NCBI RefSeq assembly: GCF_030151085.1
Contig: NZ_JASLER010000093.1
Span: 62,001 to 126,000 of the forward strand
DNA: 64,000 nucleotides
DNA from: Bacteroides sp.
GTDB lineage: Bacteria > Bacteroidota > Bacteroidia > Bacteroidales > Bacteroidaceae
Reading direction: 5' to 3'
Shown piece by piece: positions 17,814 to 27,214 of the stretch (positions are counted from its first letter, which is position 1; each line of letters begins with the position of its first letter). The notes under the pieces were generated by a model. The model did not search any database. It was not told the DNA's origin and saw nothing but the letters and a program-made list of their open reading frames with translations. The position numbers and the translations under genes were made by a program.

Positions 17814-19169
17814 ATGAAAACCATTGCCAATATTAAAGCAGAACTGCTTTCTAACAAGAAATTATCAGATCTTGTATTTATCCTTTGGGCCGGAGGTGCA
17901 GCCCTATTATCTTATTCTTTAGTATATGCACTACGCAAACCTTTCACGGCTGCAACATTCGATGGCATGGAAGCCTTCGGACTCGATTACAAAGTACTTA
18001 CAACCATTATACAAATCCTGGGTTATCTTATTGCCAAGTTTGCAGGAATCAAACTGATCTCCGAGTTGAAGAAGGAAAACCGGATGAAGTTTATCCTTGT
18101 ATCTATCCTTGTAGCAGAACTTTCTTTGGTTATGTTCGGCTTGCTGCCTGCTCCTTATAATATCTTCGCAATGTTTTTCAATGGTTTGTCATTAGGTTGT
18201 ATGTGGGGAGTGATATTCAGCTTTATCGAAGGAAGACGCACTACCGATATTCTTGCCAGTCTATTGGGTATCAGTATTGTGATTAGCTCGGGAGTAGCCA
18301 AGTCTACGGGACTGTTTGTGATGAATACACTGCATGTAGGAGAGTTTTGGATGCCGGCTCTTATCGGTGCTTTCGCTTTACCGCTGTTGGCTCTGTTGGG
18401 CTATGTCCTCAACCGTTTGCCACAGCCTACCAAAGAGGACATCGCAGAAAAAAGCCAGCGCGTCACCCTGGACAGCAAGCACCGCAAAGAGTTGTTCATT
18501 AATTTCCTGCCTGTATTGATTCTGTTGTTTGTGGCCAATCTGATGCTGGTTATTCTGCGTGATATAAAAGAAGACTTCCTGGTGAAGATTATAGATATGA
18601 GCGAACACTCTTCCTGGATGTTTGCACAGGTAGACAGTATTGTAACACTTATTATTCTCGCACTTTTCGGTATGATGGTATTTGTGAAGAGCAATATCAA
18701 AGTGTTGGTTATCCTTCTGAGCATGGTGGTTGCCGGAACTGCTACCATGAGTTTTGTTTCATTCAACTACGATACGCTTCAGCTCGATACCGTGACTTGG
18801 CTGTTTGTTCAGAGTTTGAGTCTTTACATTGCTTACCTCTGTTTTCAGAGTATCTTCTTTGACCGTTTCATTGCTTGTTTCAAGATAAAGGGGAATGTAG
18901 GGTTCTTTATTGTAACAATCGACTTTATCGGATATACAGGTACGGTATTGGTACTGATGTTTAAGGAATTCTTCAGTACAGAGATCAACTGGCTTGAATT
19001 TTACAATCAGATGTCGGGCTATGTAGGAATTGTTTGTACGGTGGCATTCACCAGCTCTATCATCTATCTGGTGCAGAGGCATCGACGTGAAGAAATGCTG
19101 AGAAACGGAATGGCAGAAGAAAACGAAGAGCAGGGAGCTTTGCCATCCATCAATCAAGTTTCGTGCTGA
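17814..19169 (+). CDS. DUF5690 family MFS-like transporter
   Basis: Inner-membrane protein of 451 aa with about 12 hydrophobic segments, of the Bacteroidetes DUF5690 group related to the major facilitator superfamily. Visible parts are LSYSLVYALRKPFTAATF near residue 40 and a central loop (about residues 205-235, charged). Substrate is unknown. The stop TGA overlaps the start of the porin gene as TGATG, a strong sign of translational coupling, so the two proteins probably act on the same solute across the inner and outer membranes (inference). Confidence 0.8.
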   Translation: MKTIANIKAELLSNKKLSDLVFILWAGGAALLSYSLVYALRKPFTAATFDGMEAFGLDYKVLTTIIQILGYLIAKFAGIKLISELKKENRMKFILVSILVAELSLVMFGLLPAPYNIFAMFFNGLSLGCMWGVIFSFIEGRRTTDILASLLGISIVISSGVAKSTGLFVMNTLHVGEFWMPALIGAFALPLLALLGYVLNRLPQPTKEDIAEKSQRVTLDSKHRKELFINFLPVLILLFVANLMLVILRDIKEDFLVKIIDMSEHSSWMFAQVDSIVTLIILALFGMMVFVKSNIKVLVILLSMVVAGTATMSFVSFNYDTLQLDTVTWLFVQSLSLYIAYLCFQSIFFDRFIACFKIKGNVGFFIVTIDFIGYTGTVLVLMFKEFFSTEINWLEFYNQMSGYVGIVCTVAFTSSIIYLVQRHRREEMLRNGMAEENEEQGALPSINQVSC

Positions 19170-20314
19170 TGAACTATCTTTCTAAATCCTTCTTGTGCCT
19201 GTTGGCGGTCTTTGTTTCCATGACCGCCGCAGCTCAGGAAAACTCAACGGATAAAATACAATATAAGCTGACCGGACGCATGCTGATGGACGGTGGCGTT
19301 TTCTTGAGGAATGAGAATGGTTTCGGTAACGGTACTGAGTTCAGCGATTTGCGGGTAGGGGCGAAGGCTACGTACCAGCAATGGGACATGAAAGTGGAGA
19401 TAGGTTATGTAGGAAGCAAGGTGTCCATAAAAGATGCTTTTGCAACGTACACTTCCGGGAAGCATATTATTCAAGTAGGGCAGTTTTACGAGCCGTTTAC
19501 GTTGGATATGCTGTGCAGTACGTTCGATCTTCGCTTTAATCAGTCACCCGGTGCTGTTTTGGCTATGACCAATAGCCGAAGACTGGGCGCGGCTTATACT
19601 TATAATTCACAGCATTACTATGCTTGTGGCGGATTTTTTACTGATAATGATATTAGTAATCTGAAGAATGTATCGCAGGGATATGCTATTGATGGACGTT
19701 TGGTTTATCGACCTGTAAATGAATCGGGCAAGTTACTCCATCTAGGGATGGCTGGCGTATATCGTACGCCGGACGGGACTTTACCCGAAGAAGAAAATAG
19801 GAATGTCTTTATATATAAGTCTCCCGGTGTAAGCACTATTGATAATCGTAATTTGATTTATGCTGAGGTGGATAATACACGATATCAATTCAAACTGGGT
19901 GCGGAGCTTTTAATCTATTATCATAAATTCTTTCTACAAAGCGAATATATACGTACACAGGTAAAGCGTCGTACCGGATTTACTGACTATACCGGTCAAG
20001 GAGTTTATTTACAATGTTCTTGGTTGTTGTTGGGAAATGAATATGCGTATGATGAGGCATTGGCATGTCCGGCTCGTCCGATAGGGCGTGCGTTGGAACT
20101 TTGCGGACGCTTTAATATTGTCGATATGAACGACCGAAATGCAAACATAACAGGAGGCGCACAAAAAGATCTTTCTTTGGGACTGAACTATTATATCAAT
20201 AAGCATGTGGGGGTGAAGGTGAATTATAGTTATGTGATGCCTGGCAACCATATCAAAGAGATCAGCCGTAAAAACTTCAGTCTCTTTCAGGCAAGATTTC
20301 AATTCATATTATAA
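19169..20314 (+). CDS. outer-membrane porin (phosphate-selective porin O/P type)
   Basis: 381 aa with a signal peptide ending near AAAQE. The rest is a repeating amphipathic-strand pattern ending in an aromatic-containing strand FQARFQFIL, as in outer-membrane barrels. YTSGKHIIQVGQFYEPFTLDML and the SRRLGAAY block resemble the porin O/P family. ATG at 19169 overlaps the DUF5690 stop. A GTG six bases earlier is possible but less likely. Selectivity for phosphate or another anion cannot be read from the sequence. Confidence 0.78.
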   Translation: MNYLSKSFLCLLAVFVSMTAAAQENSTDKIQYKLTGRMLMDGGVFLRNENGFGNGTEFSDLRVGAKATYQQWDMKVEIGYVGSKVSIKDAFATYTSGKHIIQVGQFYEPFTLDMLCSTFDLRFNQSPGAVLAMTNSRRLGAAYTYNSQHYYACGGFFTDNDISNLKNVSQGYAIDGRLVYRPVNESGKLLHLGMAGVYRTPDGTLPEEENRNVFIYKSPGVSTIDNRNLIYAEVDNTRYQFKLGAELLIYYHKFFLQSEYIRTQVKRRTGFTDYTGQGVYLQCSWLLLGNEYAYDEALACPARPIGRALELCGRFNIVDMNDRNANITGGAQKDLSLGLNYYINKHVGVKVNYSYVMPGNHIKEISRKNFSLFQARFQFIL

Positions 20315-20357
20315 ACATTGTTTTGTAGGTTCGATTAATAAAAAACTGCTACTCGCA

Positions 20358-20388
20358 TTGTAGAGTTGGAATCAAAGCCCTATCTTTG
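20358..20388 (+). promoter_or_regulatory. promoter of nnr
   Basis: TTG at 20358-20360 (-33) and TATCTTTG at 20381-20388 (-7) are 20 bases apart and lie 31 bases before the ATG. Confidence 0.65.
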
Positions 20389-20418
20389 CTCAACGATTTA
20401 AAGATAGAGGATACCATC

Positions 20419-21930
20419 ATGAAGATATTTACTACGGCAAGCATCAAGCAACTGGATGCATTTACAATAGAAAACGAACCTGTTTCTTCCATCGATTTGA
20501 TGGAACGCGCTTCACAAACTTTGGCAAAAGCCATTTCAGAACGTTGGGATACTAGTACTCCATTTACGGTTTTTGCCGGACCGGGCAATAACGGAGGAGA
20601 TGCTTTGGCAGTATCGCGCCTGATGGCTGGGAAAGGTTATAAATTGGAAGTGTATCTGTTTAATACAAAAGGTTCTCTTTCTCCGGAATGTAATACCAAT
20701 AAAGAACGACTTGGAGGAATTGCTAACGTCGATTTCCACGAAGTGACTTCACAATTTACCCCTCCGGTATTGACGGCGGAGCATGTCGTGATTGATGGAC
20801 TATTTGGCAGTGGATTGAATAAAGCATTGAGTGGTGGCTTTGCAGCGGTGGTGAAGTATATCAATGCTTCGTCGGCTACGGTGGTTGCCATTGATATGCC
20901 TTCGGGACTTATGGGTGAGGACAATACCTACAATATAACGTCCTGCATTATTCGTGCTAATTTAACTTTGAGCTTGCAACTGCCGAAATTGGCTTTCTTT
21001 TTTGCTGAGAACGAACCATATGTAGGCGAATGGCAACTTCTGGATATCGGTCTCAGTGAAGAGGCGATGGTGGAAGTAGCGACCGATTTCTTCATGTTGG
21101 AAAATGAAGATATGCCTTATTTGCTGAAATCGCGTAGTAAGTTTGCGCATAAAGGTAACTTTGGTCGGGCATTGCTCATTGCCGGTTCGCAAGGAATGGC
21201 GGGGGCATCGGTACTTGCTGCGAAGGGTTGTCTTCGTTCGGGAGTGGGATTGCTGACGGTGCATGTACCGTTCTGTAACAACGCCATCGTGCAGACGGCC
21301 GTGCCTGAAGCGATGACTCAAATAGATATTAGTGAAACATGTTTTGCTTCTGCCATTGATACGGATGATTATCAGGCGGTAGGAGTCGGTCCCGGACTGG
21401 GGAAAGCCGCCGAAACAGAAGCTGCCTTACTGGAACAAATCGATACGTGCCAGACACCGATGGTGGTAGATGCCGATGCATTGAATCTTTTGGGAGAGAA
21501 ACGTAGCTATATAGGTCGTCTGCCCAAAGGAAGTATTCTTACTCCGCATCCCAAGGAATTGGAACGCCTTGTCGGTATATGCCAGAACTCATACGAGCGC
21601 TTGATGAAAGCGCGCGAACTAGCAAAGTCTGCTAATGTACACATTATATTGAAAGGTGCCTATTCCACTATTATCGCACCAGATGGTAAGTGCTGGTTCA
21701 ATATCACAGGAAATCCGGGTATGGCAACAGGAGGTAGTGGTGATGTGCTGACTGGTGTCGTTCTGGCATTATTGGCACAGGGCTATGATACAGGAACTGC
21801 TGCCCGCCTCGCTACCTATATTCATGGACTTGCCGGTGATATTGCCTGCAAGAAACAAGGTGAGATAGGAATGGTAGCTAGTGATATCATCAGCAACTTG
21901 CCATTGGCATGGAGAATGCTGGAAGAATAA
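20419..21930 (+). CDS. nnr: bifunctional NAD(P)H-hydrate repair enzyme
   Basis: Repairs damaged nicotinamide cofactors: the N-terminal half (YjeF_N, residues 1 to about 215) epimerises NAD(P)HX and the C-terminal half (YjeF_C, about 225-500) dehydrates S-NAD(P)HX with ADP. 503 aa. Motifs include FAGPGNNGGDALAVSRL, DGLFGSGLN and AIDMPSGL in the N domain, and VVDADALN, LTPHPKELERL and NPGMATGGSGDVLTG in the C domain. The longer frame from 20386 overlaps the promoter, so ATG at 20419 is used. Confidence 0.96.
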   Translation: MKIFTTASIKQLDAFTIENEPVSSIDLMERASQTLAKAISERWDTSTPFTVFAGPGNNGGDALAVSRLMAGKGYKLEVYLFNTKGSLSPECNTNKERLGGIANVDFHEVTSQFTPPVLTAEHVVIDGLFGSGLNKALSGGFAAVVKYINASSATVVAIDMPSGLMGEDNTYNITSCIIRANLTLSLQLPKLAFFFAENEPYVGEWQLLDIGLSEEAMVEVATDFFMLENEDMPYLLKSRSKFAHKGNFGRALLIAGSQGMAGASVLAAKGCLRSGVGLLTVHVPFCNNAIVQTAVPEAMTQIDISETCFASAIDTDDYQAVGVGPGLGKAAETEAALLEQIDTCQTPMVVDADALNLLGEKRSYIGRLPKGSILTPHPKELERLVGICQNSYERLMKARELAKSANVHIILKGAYSTIIAPDGKCWFNITGNPGMATGGSGDVLTGVVLALLAQGYDTGTAARLATYIHGLAGDIACKKQGEIGMVASDIISNLPLAWRMLEE

Positions 21931-21937
21931 CAATAGA

Positions 21938-22621
21938 TTATTTTCTAGTTGTTATATGGAAGCAACCTTGCTTTAATTCGTACTTAATGTAGCACTTTTC
22001 GGCCTGCTTCAGGTCTCTCAATACTTCGGATAAGACTAGCTTCAGGGTGTCGGAACTAACATCCTGCAAGGGTCGTCCGTCTTCATCTTCTACTTTCTGA
22101 AAGCGTTTCCAGCTAACATCAAAAGTAGTGCCGTAGAAGTGGGCGGAATTTTCGGAGGCGTTTCCATTGCGACGTCGCAAGCGTTTCACATCGTCTTGAG
22201 TGCGGAGCACGGAGGTTACGACTACTTTATTAGGATTCAATCCTTTGGCTGTGAGCGAATCGAGAAAGTTACTTCCGATTGAGTCCAGTAGATGGGCTGC
22301 TCCCGGAATTAAGTAGGGAATGGAATGCGTTAATGAATCGACTACATAGAACTCGTTCGTAGTAATGTGTTGCAATTGCCCCTTCATGCTTTCTGCCTCT
22401 TCGCGTGAAGCAAGCGGACGTATACCGATAACTTGTGCAATGCTGAGATGTTTATCATTCAAATCTCCAAAAGAACGTTTATAGCTGATTACTCCACGGA
22501 TGTTATGAGGTTCGTTCAGTTTGAGTGACATATCTTTCTTTTTGCATCCGCTGAGGCTGAAAGTAAGTACTAATCCTATTAACAAGAGGGAGGGGATATA
22601 GTGGTATTTGAAATGCGCCAT
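21938..22621 (-). CDS. DUF5715 family lipoprotein
   Basis: 227 aa lipoprotein: a hydrophobic N-terminus ends in the lipobox LSGC near residue 25. The C-terminal half resembles M15-type D-Ala-D-Ala peptidases: TSVLRTQDDVKRLRRRN, SAHFYGTTFDVSW (His and Asp as possible zinc ligands) and FHITTRK at the very end. A cell-wall peptidase role is possible but unproven. Convergent with nnr (gap 7 bp). The start at 22621 is preferred to the Met-Met at 22645-22648, which would sit almost on the transcription start. Confidence 0.78.
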   Translation of the reverse strand: MAHFKYHYIPSLLLIGLVLTFSLSGCKKKDMSLKLNEPHNIRGVISYKRSFGDLNDKHLSIAQVIGIRPLASREEAESMKGQLQHITTNEFYVVDSLTHSIPYLIPGAAHLLDSIGSNFLDSLTAKGLNPNKVVVTSVLRTQDDVKRLRRRNGNASENSAHFYGTTFDVSWKRFQKVEDEDGRPLQDVSSDTLKLVLSEVLRDLKQAEKCYIKYELKQGCFHITTRK

Positions 22622-22660
22622 TGTAATCTTTCTTATATAATTCATCATAAAATGCTTCGG

Positions 22661-22668
22661 CAAAGATA
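22661..22668 (-). promoter_or_regulatory. -7 promoter box for the DUF5715 gene
   Basis: Minus-strand TATCTTTG, an exact TAnnTTTG box, 40 bases upstream of the chosen ATG. Confidence 0.6.
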
Positions 22669-22746
22669 AACCATTCCTGCGAAACAATGGCATCATGCAA
22701 ATAAATTTGTTTCAATTCATTTCTCAGAAGTTTTCCTATTTATGCT

Positions 22747-23049
22747 ATGGGGCAATGGAATACATCCACAGGAGGAAGGTTTTATGCCGGAGTGGGACCC
22801 TATTTCGGCATGGGATTAAGTGCCAAAATGAAAGATAGCGATATTGATCTTTATAAAAAGGTGAATGGAGAAACTCCAATGAGCCGTATGGTTGTGGGTG
22901 GCGCCGCTCAAATTGGTTACGAATTCAATTTTGGACTACAAATAAATGCAACTTACAAATTGGGTATTACAAATTCTTTGGACAGCATGAAAGATGATGC
23001 CAAAATGAATAGTCAAACAGTGAGCTTAGGCATTGGGTACCGGTTTTGA
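22747..23049 (+). pseudogene. outer-membrane beta-barrel protein, C-terminal fragment
   Basis: 100 aa with a beta-barrel strand pattern and a terminal GIGYRF, as in small outer-membrane beta-barrel proteins. There is no signal peptide and too few strands for a barrel. The opening FYAGVGPYFGMGLSAKM looks like the middle of such a protein. Only about 125 bases separate it from the start of the divergent DUF5715 gene, leaving no room for the missing part. Probably a gene remnant. Confidence 0.55.
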
Positions 23050-23209
23050 TGTTTTTAGCTGTAATTCTGAAAAGTAAAAACAGGTATGTGCCATTCTTTA
23101 TCAGGTTAGTGAATGAGAAAGAATGAACAAGAGTGGCACTTCACTCCTACATCGGCAAGAAAATTTAAATAACTATCAGGTAGATTGTCTTTAACGGCAA
23201 TCATTTCGT

Positions 23210-23217
23210 TATCTTTG
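23210..23217 (+). promoter_or_regulatory. -7 promoter box for truA
   Basis: TATCTTTG, exact TAnnTTTG match, 23 bases before the truA start. Confidence 0.6.
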
Positions 23218-23240
23218 CACCCGAAAAAACAAGGAGGAAC

Positions 23241-23990
23241 GTGAAACGATATTTTATTTATTTGGCATACGATGGTACTGCTTATCATGGTTGGCAAATT
23301 CAACCTAATGGGACAAGCGTACAGGAGTGCTTGATGAAGGCACTTTCTATTTTACTTCGTCGTGAAGTAGAAGTGATAGGGGCGGGGCGTACCGATGCCG
23401 GTGTGCATGCTTCGCTGATGGTGGCTCATTTTGATAGCGATATGCCTTTGGATACAGCTTTAATGGCTGATAAGCTGAATCGTCTTCTGCCTCCCGATAT
23501 TTCGGTCTATCGTCTTCGTCCGGTTATTCCTGAAGCACATGCCCGTTTTGATGCTACATCGCGAAAGTATAAGTATTATATTACTACTACTAAAGTTCCT
23601 TTTGAACGTCAATACCGTTGTCGCCTTTTTCAAACTCCTGACTTTGAACGGATGAATGAAGCGGCACAGGTGTTGTTCGACTATACGGACTTTACCAGTT
23701 TCAGTAAACTGCATACCGACGTCAAGACCAATAACTGCAAAATAATGCATGCTGCCTGGACGCAGCACGATGAACTTACTTGGGTGTTTACCATTCAAGC
23801 CGATCGTTTTTTGCGTAATATGGTGCGTGCCATAGTCGGCACTCTTCTGGAGGTAGGTCGTGGAAAACTTACCATCGAAGGTTTTCGCCGTGTCATTGAA
23901 CAGCAAGATCGTTGCCGGGCAGGGGCTTCCGTTCCCGGGAATGCTTTGTTCTTGGTAGATGTCACTTACCCCGAAACCTTCTTTCTTTAA
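23241..23990 (+). CDS. truA: tRNA pseudouridine synthase A
   Basis: Makes pseudouridine at positions 38-40 of the tRNA anticodon arm. 249 aa. The catalytic Asp lies in GAGRTDAGVHA near residue 51; YDGTAYHGWQIQ at the front and FLRNMVRAIVGTLL near residue 190 are signature blocks. The start codon is GTG, supported by a strong AAGGAGG ribosome-binding site just upstream (23231-23237), unusual for Bacteroides where such sites are often weak. Confidence 0.96.
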   Translation: MKRYFIYLAYDGTAYHGWQIQPNGTSVQECLMKALSILLRREVEVIGAGRTDAGVHASLMVAHFDSDMPLDTALMADKLNRLLPPDISVYRLRPVIPEAHARFDATSRKYKYYITTTKVPFERQYRCRLFQTPDFERMNEAAQVLFDYTDFTSFSKLHTDVKTNNCKIMHAAWTQHDELTWVFTIQADRFLRNMVRAIVGTLLEVGRGKLTIEGFRRVIEQQDRCRAGASVPGNALFLVDVTYPETFFL

Positions 23991-24016
23991 CTTTCAACTC
24001 CCAACTTTCAACTGAC

Positions 24017-24916
24017 ATGTGGTTATTCTTTGCCTTCCTTTCAGCAGCTTTACTGGGCTTTTATGATGCTTTTAAGAAGCAGTCGCTTCGCGACAATGCG
24101 GTACTTCCGGTGTTGTTTTTGAATACGATTTTCTCTAGTCTGATATTCCTGCCGTTCATCCTTATATCTGCTTTTCTGCCTACGGTGCTCAGTGGTAGTA
24201 TGTTTGAAGTTCCCATAGTAGGGTGGGAGGTGCATAAATTCATCCTTTTAAAATCGTTTATAGTCCTTTCTTCCTGGATATTCGGTTACTTTGGAATGAA
24301 ATATTTGCCGCTAACGATTGTAGGACCGATTAATGCTACTCGTCCCGTGCTGGTACTTATCGGTGCCATGTTATTGTTTGGCGAACGTTTGAATCTTTAT
24401 CAATGGATCGGCGTCATGCTTGCGATACTCTCTTTCTTTTTGTTGAGTCGCTCTGGTAAGAAAGAGGGGATCGACTTCAAACATAATAAGTGGATATTCT
24501 TTATCATCCTTGCTGCGATAGCGGGTGCTATCAGTGGCTTGTACGATAAATATCTGATGAAACAACTGAACCCCATGCTGGTGCAATCCTGGTATAATGT
24601 GTATCAGGTATTCATCATGTGTCCCATCATCCTGTTGTTATGGTATCCCAAACGCAAAGAAAGTACTCCTTTCCGTTGGGATTGGACTATTATCGGAATT
24701 TCTATCTTTCTTTGTGCGGCCGATTTTGTTTACTTTTACGCATTAAGTTACGAAGATTCTATGATTTCCATTGTTTCTATGGTACGCCGTAGTAGTGTAG
24801 TGGTTTCCTTTATCTTCGGTGCCCTCTTCTTCCGTGAAAAGAATTTAAAAAGCAAAGCCATTGACCTCATTTTGGTGTTGATTGGAATGTTCTTCCTATA
24901 TTTGGGGAGTCATTAA
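24017..24916 (+). CDS. EamA/DMT family transporter
   Basis: Inner-membrane protein of 299 aa with about 10 hydrophobic segments in two repeated halves, the drug/metabolite transporter fold. YLPLTIVGPINATRPVLVLIGAMLLFGERL (about residues 95-125, read in parts) and the later SMVRRSSVVVSFIFGALFF are the paired EamA motifs. Substrate unknown. Upstream in-frame starts overlap truA; ATG at 24017 is preferred. It is 26 bp after truA and 13 bp before the fRMsr gene, so they may be cotranscribed. Confidence 0.85.
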   Translation: MWLFFAFLSAALLGFYDAFKKQSLRDNAVLPVLFLNTIFSSLIFLPFILISAFLPTVLSGSMFEVPIVGWEVHKFILLKSFIVLSSWIFGYFGMKYLPLTIVGPINATRPVLVLIGAMLLFGERLNLYQWIGVMLAILSFFLLSRSGKKEGIDFKHNKWIFFIILAAIAGAISGLYDKYLMKQLNPMLVQSWYNVYQVFIMCPIILLLWYPKRKESTPFRWDWTIIGISIFLCAADFVYFYALSYEDSMISIVSMVRRSSVVVSFIFGALFFREKNLKSKAIDLILVLIGMFFLYLGSH

Positions 24917-24929
24917 AAAAAGAAAGTGC

Positions 24930-25403
24930 ATGGCAGAAGATTTATATATTGATAAGGGTAGTAAGGAAGAAAAGTATCGTGCTCTGCTGCCACAACTGAA
25001 GAACTTGATTGACGGTGAAGATGACTTGATAGCTAATCTTGCCAATGTATCGGCTGCGCTGAATGAAACATTCCATTTCTTTTGGGTTGGCTTTTATCGT
25101 GTGCAAGGAGAAGAGTTGGTTCTTGGTCCTTTCCAAGGTCCGATAGCTTGCACGCGTATCAGAAGAGGACGTGGGGTTTGCGGCACGGCGTGGGCGAAGG
25201 CAGATACGCTGATAGTGCCGGACGTCGATGTGTTTCCCGGACATATAGCGTGCAGTTCGTTGTCGCGTTCCGAGATCGTTGTTCCGCTAATCCGAAAAGA
25301 TGAAAACGAAGTATGGGGAGTTCTTGATATTGATAGTGAAAATCTGAATAGTTTTGATGAAATAGATGCCCGTTTTCTCGAAGAAGTTTGTTCATGGCTT
25401 TGA
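24930..25403 (+). CDS. free methionine-(R)-sulfoxide reductase (GAF domain)
   Basis: Reduces free methionine-R-sulfoxide, an oxidative-damage repair step. 157 aa, essentially one GAF domain. The family cysteines are visible in RGRGVCGTAW and in HIACSSLSRSEIVVPL; the GFYR and LGPFQGPIACTRI segments are also typical, supplying a third Cys. Reading begins at ATG 24930 rather than within the preceding gene. Confidence 0.9.
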   Translation: MAEDLYIDKGSKEEKYRALLPQLKNLIDGEDDLIANLANVSAALNETFHFFWVGFYRVQGEELVLGPFQGPIACTRIRRGRGVCGTAWAKADTLIVPDVDVFPGHIACSSLSRSEIVVPLIRKDENEVWGVLDIDSENLNSFDEIDARFLEEVCSWL

Positions 25404-25451
25404 GCACTTCCGTGAAAACAATAAATAGTTAATAGAATATAGAATAATGTT

Positions 25452-26099
25452 ATGATGAAGAAATTGAGTGCACTTATATGTTTGTCTTTTATCTGTTTAG
25501 TCTCATTGCAGGCACAGGATGCCAAAACATGTTTTAAGAATATGCCGGATTCTTTGAGTCCAATACTGACCTCCGTAAATCGTGCCGATTTTATTGATTT
25601 TCTGGATAGTAAGATGAAAGCGGAGGTTACCAATAGTTTCGGTAGTAAATCGGAGATGACCGAACTTTCTTCGGATTATGCCCATGTAAAGATGACTCCT
25701 CAGAGTACGTGGCAAATGAAGCTTCTTTCCGTGAACGATAGTACAAAAGTGATTTGTACGATTTCTACGGTCTGTGCACCTGCATGTGACAGTCATATTA
25801 ATTTCTACACAACCGATTGGAAAGAGTTGCCTGCCGCTCCTTATTTATCCGGATTGCCTGTATTAACAGATTTTATTGTTGAGGCTCCCGATTCAGTTGA
25901 CATCTATGAATATCAGGAAGCCTGTCGCAAAGCAGATATGTTGTTGATGAAAGCGGATCTTTCTTCTAAGGACGCTACACTGACATTCACTTTTACAACT
26001 CTCGATTATATGGAAAAAGAAGCGGCGGACAAACTAAAACCGTTCATTCGCCGTCCTATAACATACGTTTGGAAAGAAGAAAAGTTTATTTTACTTTGA
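25452..26099 (+). CDS. DUF3256 family secreted protein
   Basis: Bacteroidetes-specific protein of unknown function, 215 aa. The signal peptide ends near SLQAQD. The DUF3256 pattern is seen in FKNMPDSLSPILTSVNRADFID (read in parts), a repeated-threonine ICTISTVCAPACDSHI block with paired cysteines, and the terminal RRPITYVWKEEKF. Likely periplasmic. Its last 14 bases overlap the end of the convergent YitT gene. Confidence 0.82.
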   Translation: MMKKLSALICLSFICLVSLQAQDAKTCFKNMPDSLSPILTSVNRADFIDFLDSKMKAEVTNSFGSKSEMTELSSDYAHVKMTPQSTWQMKLLSVNDSTKVICTISTVCAPACDSHINFYTTDWKELPAAPYLSGLPVLTDFIVEAPDSVDIYEYQEACRKADMLLMKADLSSKDATLTFTFTTLDYMEKEAADKLKPFIRRPITYVWKEEKFILL

Positions 26100-26976
26100 T
26101 CTTGTCAAAACCTTCTCCGTAGACTCCAATGACAGCACTCTGTGATACAAATGCATTGGGGTCTATGTCTTTTATTAACCGGAAGATAATGGTTGATTCC
26201 CGCTTTTTAGCAAGGACAAATAGCATTTTCTGTTCTTTTCCACTATAGAAACCCGAGGCATTGATAACCGTTGCACCTCGATGAGGATATACATTGATAT
26301 GTCTTGCAATCTCTTCGTACTTCTCACTGATGATAAAGAATTGTACTGATTGACGGGCACTATTCACTACCTGATCAAGTACAAAACTACAAATATACAG
26401 CGTTACATAGCCATATACTACCTTTTCCCAATCCTTTAAAACAAAATAACTGGAAGATATAATGATAAGGTCGCATACCAACATAACCCTTCCCAGTGTA
26501 ATATCCCGGTACTTGTTGATAACAGCAGCGATGATATCTGTACCACCCGTACTACCGTTTGAAGTGAAAGCAATACCAATACCACTACCGCAGAATGAAG
26601 CCCCAATTACGCAGGCCATGAAAGGTTGGTCGTGAAGAAGGACAACGCCTTCCATCAGCTTTTGGATCAGAGAGAGGAAGAAAGTGAGTGTAAATACGGC
26701 AAATATCGTTTTAATACTGAATTTCCAACCTAAAATACGTATCGCAAGAAGTAATAGGGCAAAATTGATAGCAAAGTAGGTGTATTGTACAGGAAAACCT
26801 GTAGCGAAATAGACGATAGAAGCAATGCCCGGTACACCACCGGTCGTAATATCATTAGGCAATAGGAATACGGTCCAACCTATGCCATACATAATCATGC
26901 CTAAGGCAATCATCAGATAATCTCTCAGTTCGCGCACAGTGTTCTGCCGAGAAGGAACGCTTACAATTTTTTTCAT
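26086..26976 (-). CDS. YitT family membrane protein (DUF161/DUF2179)
   Basis: 296 aa. Five or so membrane segments form the YitT domain (residues 15-200) with FLLPNDITTGGVPGIA and GSTGGTDIIAAVINKY, both family signatures. The C-terminal ~80 residues are the soluble DUF2179 domain (HRGATVINASGFYSGKEQKMLFV, read in parts). Function is not established. A long N-terminal frame extension to 27123 crosses the promoter box and is rejected. Confidence 0.87.
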   Translation of the reverse strand: MKKIVSVPSRQNTVRELRDYLMIALGMIMYGIGWTVFLLPNDITTGGVPGIASIVYFATGFPVQYTYFAINFALLLLAIRILGWKFSIKTIFAVFTLTFFLSLIQKLMEGVVLLHDQPFMACVIGASFCGSGIGIAFTSNGSTGGTDIIAAVINKYRDITLGRVMLVCDLIIISSSYFVLKDWEKVVYGYVTLYICSFVLDQVVNSARQSVQFFIISEKYEEIARHINVYPHRGATVINASGFYSGKEQKMLFVLAKKRESTIIFRLIKDIDPNAFVSQSAVIGVYGEGFDKIKVK

Positions 26977-27006
26977 TTTAATTTGATTAGGTTGTGAAAT
27001 TTTCGG

Positions 27007-27014
27007 CAAAGATA
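27007..27014 (-). promoter_or_regulatory. -7 promoter box for the YitT gene
   Basis: Minus-strand TATCTTTG, exact TAnnTTTG match, 31 bases upstream of the ATG at 26976. Confidence 0.6.
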
Positions 27015-27214
27015 CAAAAGATATGCGGTTTTGATATTTTATGGTTTTATTTTCTTTCAATGATTCAGGAGTATTTGTCTGTTCGGAAAATGAGTCATGA
27101 AATCTTTGTTGGAATGATGACACTATTTTTAACGCTTATAAGCTTGTGGTAATAAAATTATTATCTATATTCGCTTTTATAATGGAGATGACACTTTTAC
27201 TTTAAAACAATACG

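Noticed and set aside
23092..23125. Inverted repeat CATTCTTT/AAAGAATG after the barrel fragment
   Set aside because: Short, A+T-rich and without a T tract; no clear role.
23988..24016. Short repeats of CAACTTTCAACT type before the EamA gene
   Set aside because: Simple, short and common in Bacteroides intergenic DNA; no CRISPR-like spacing.
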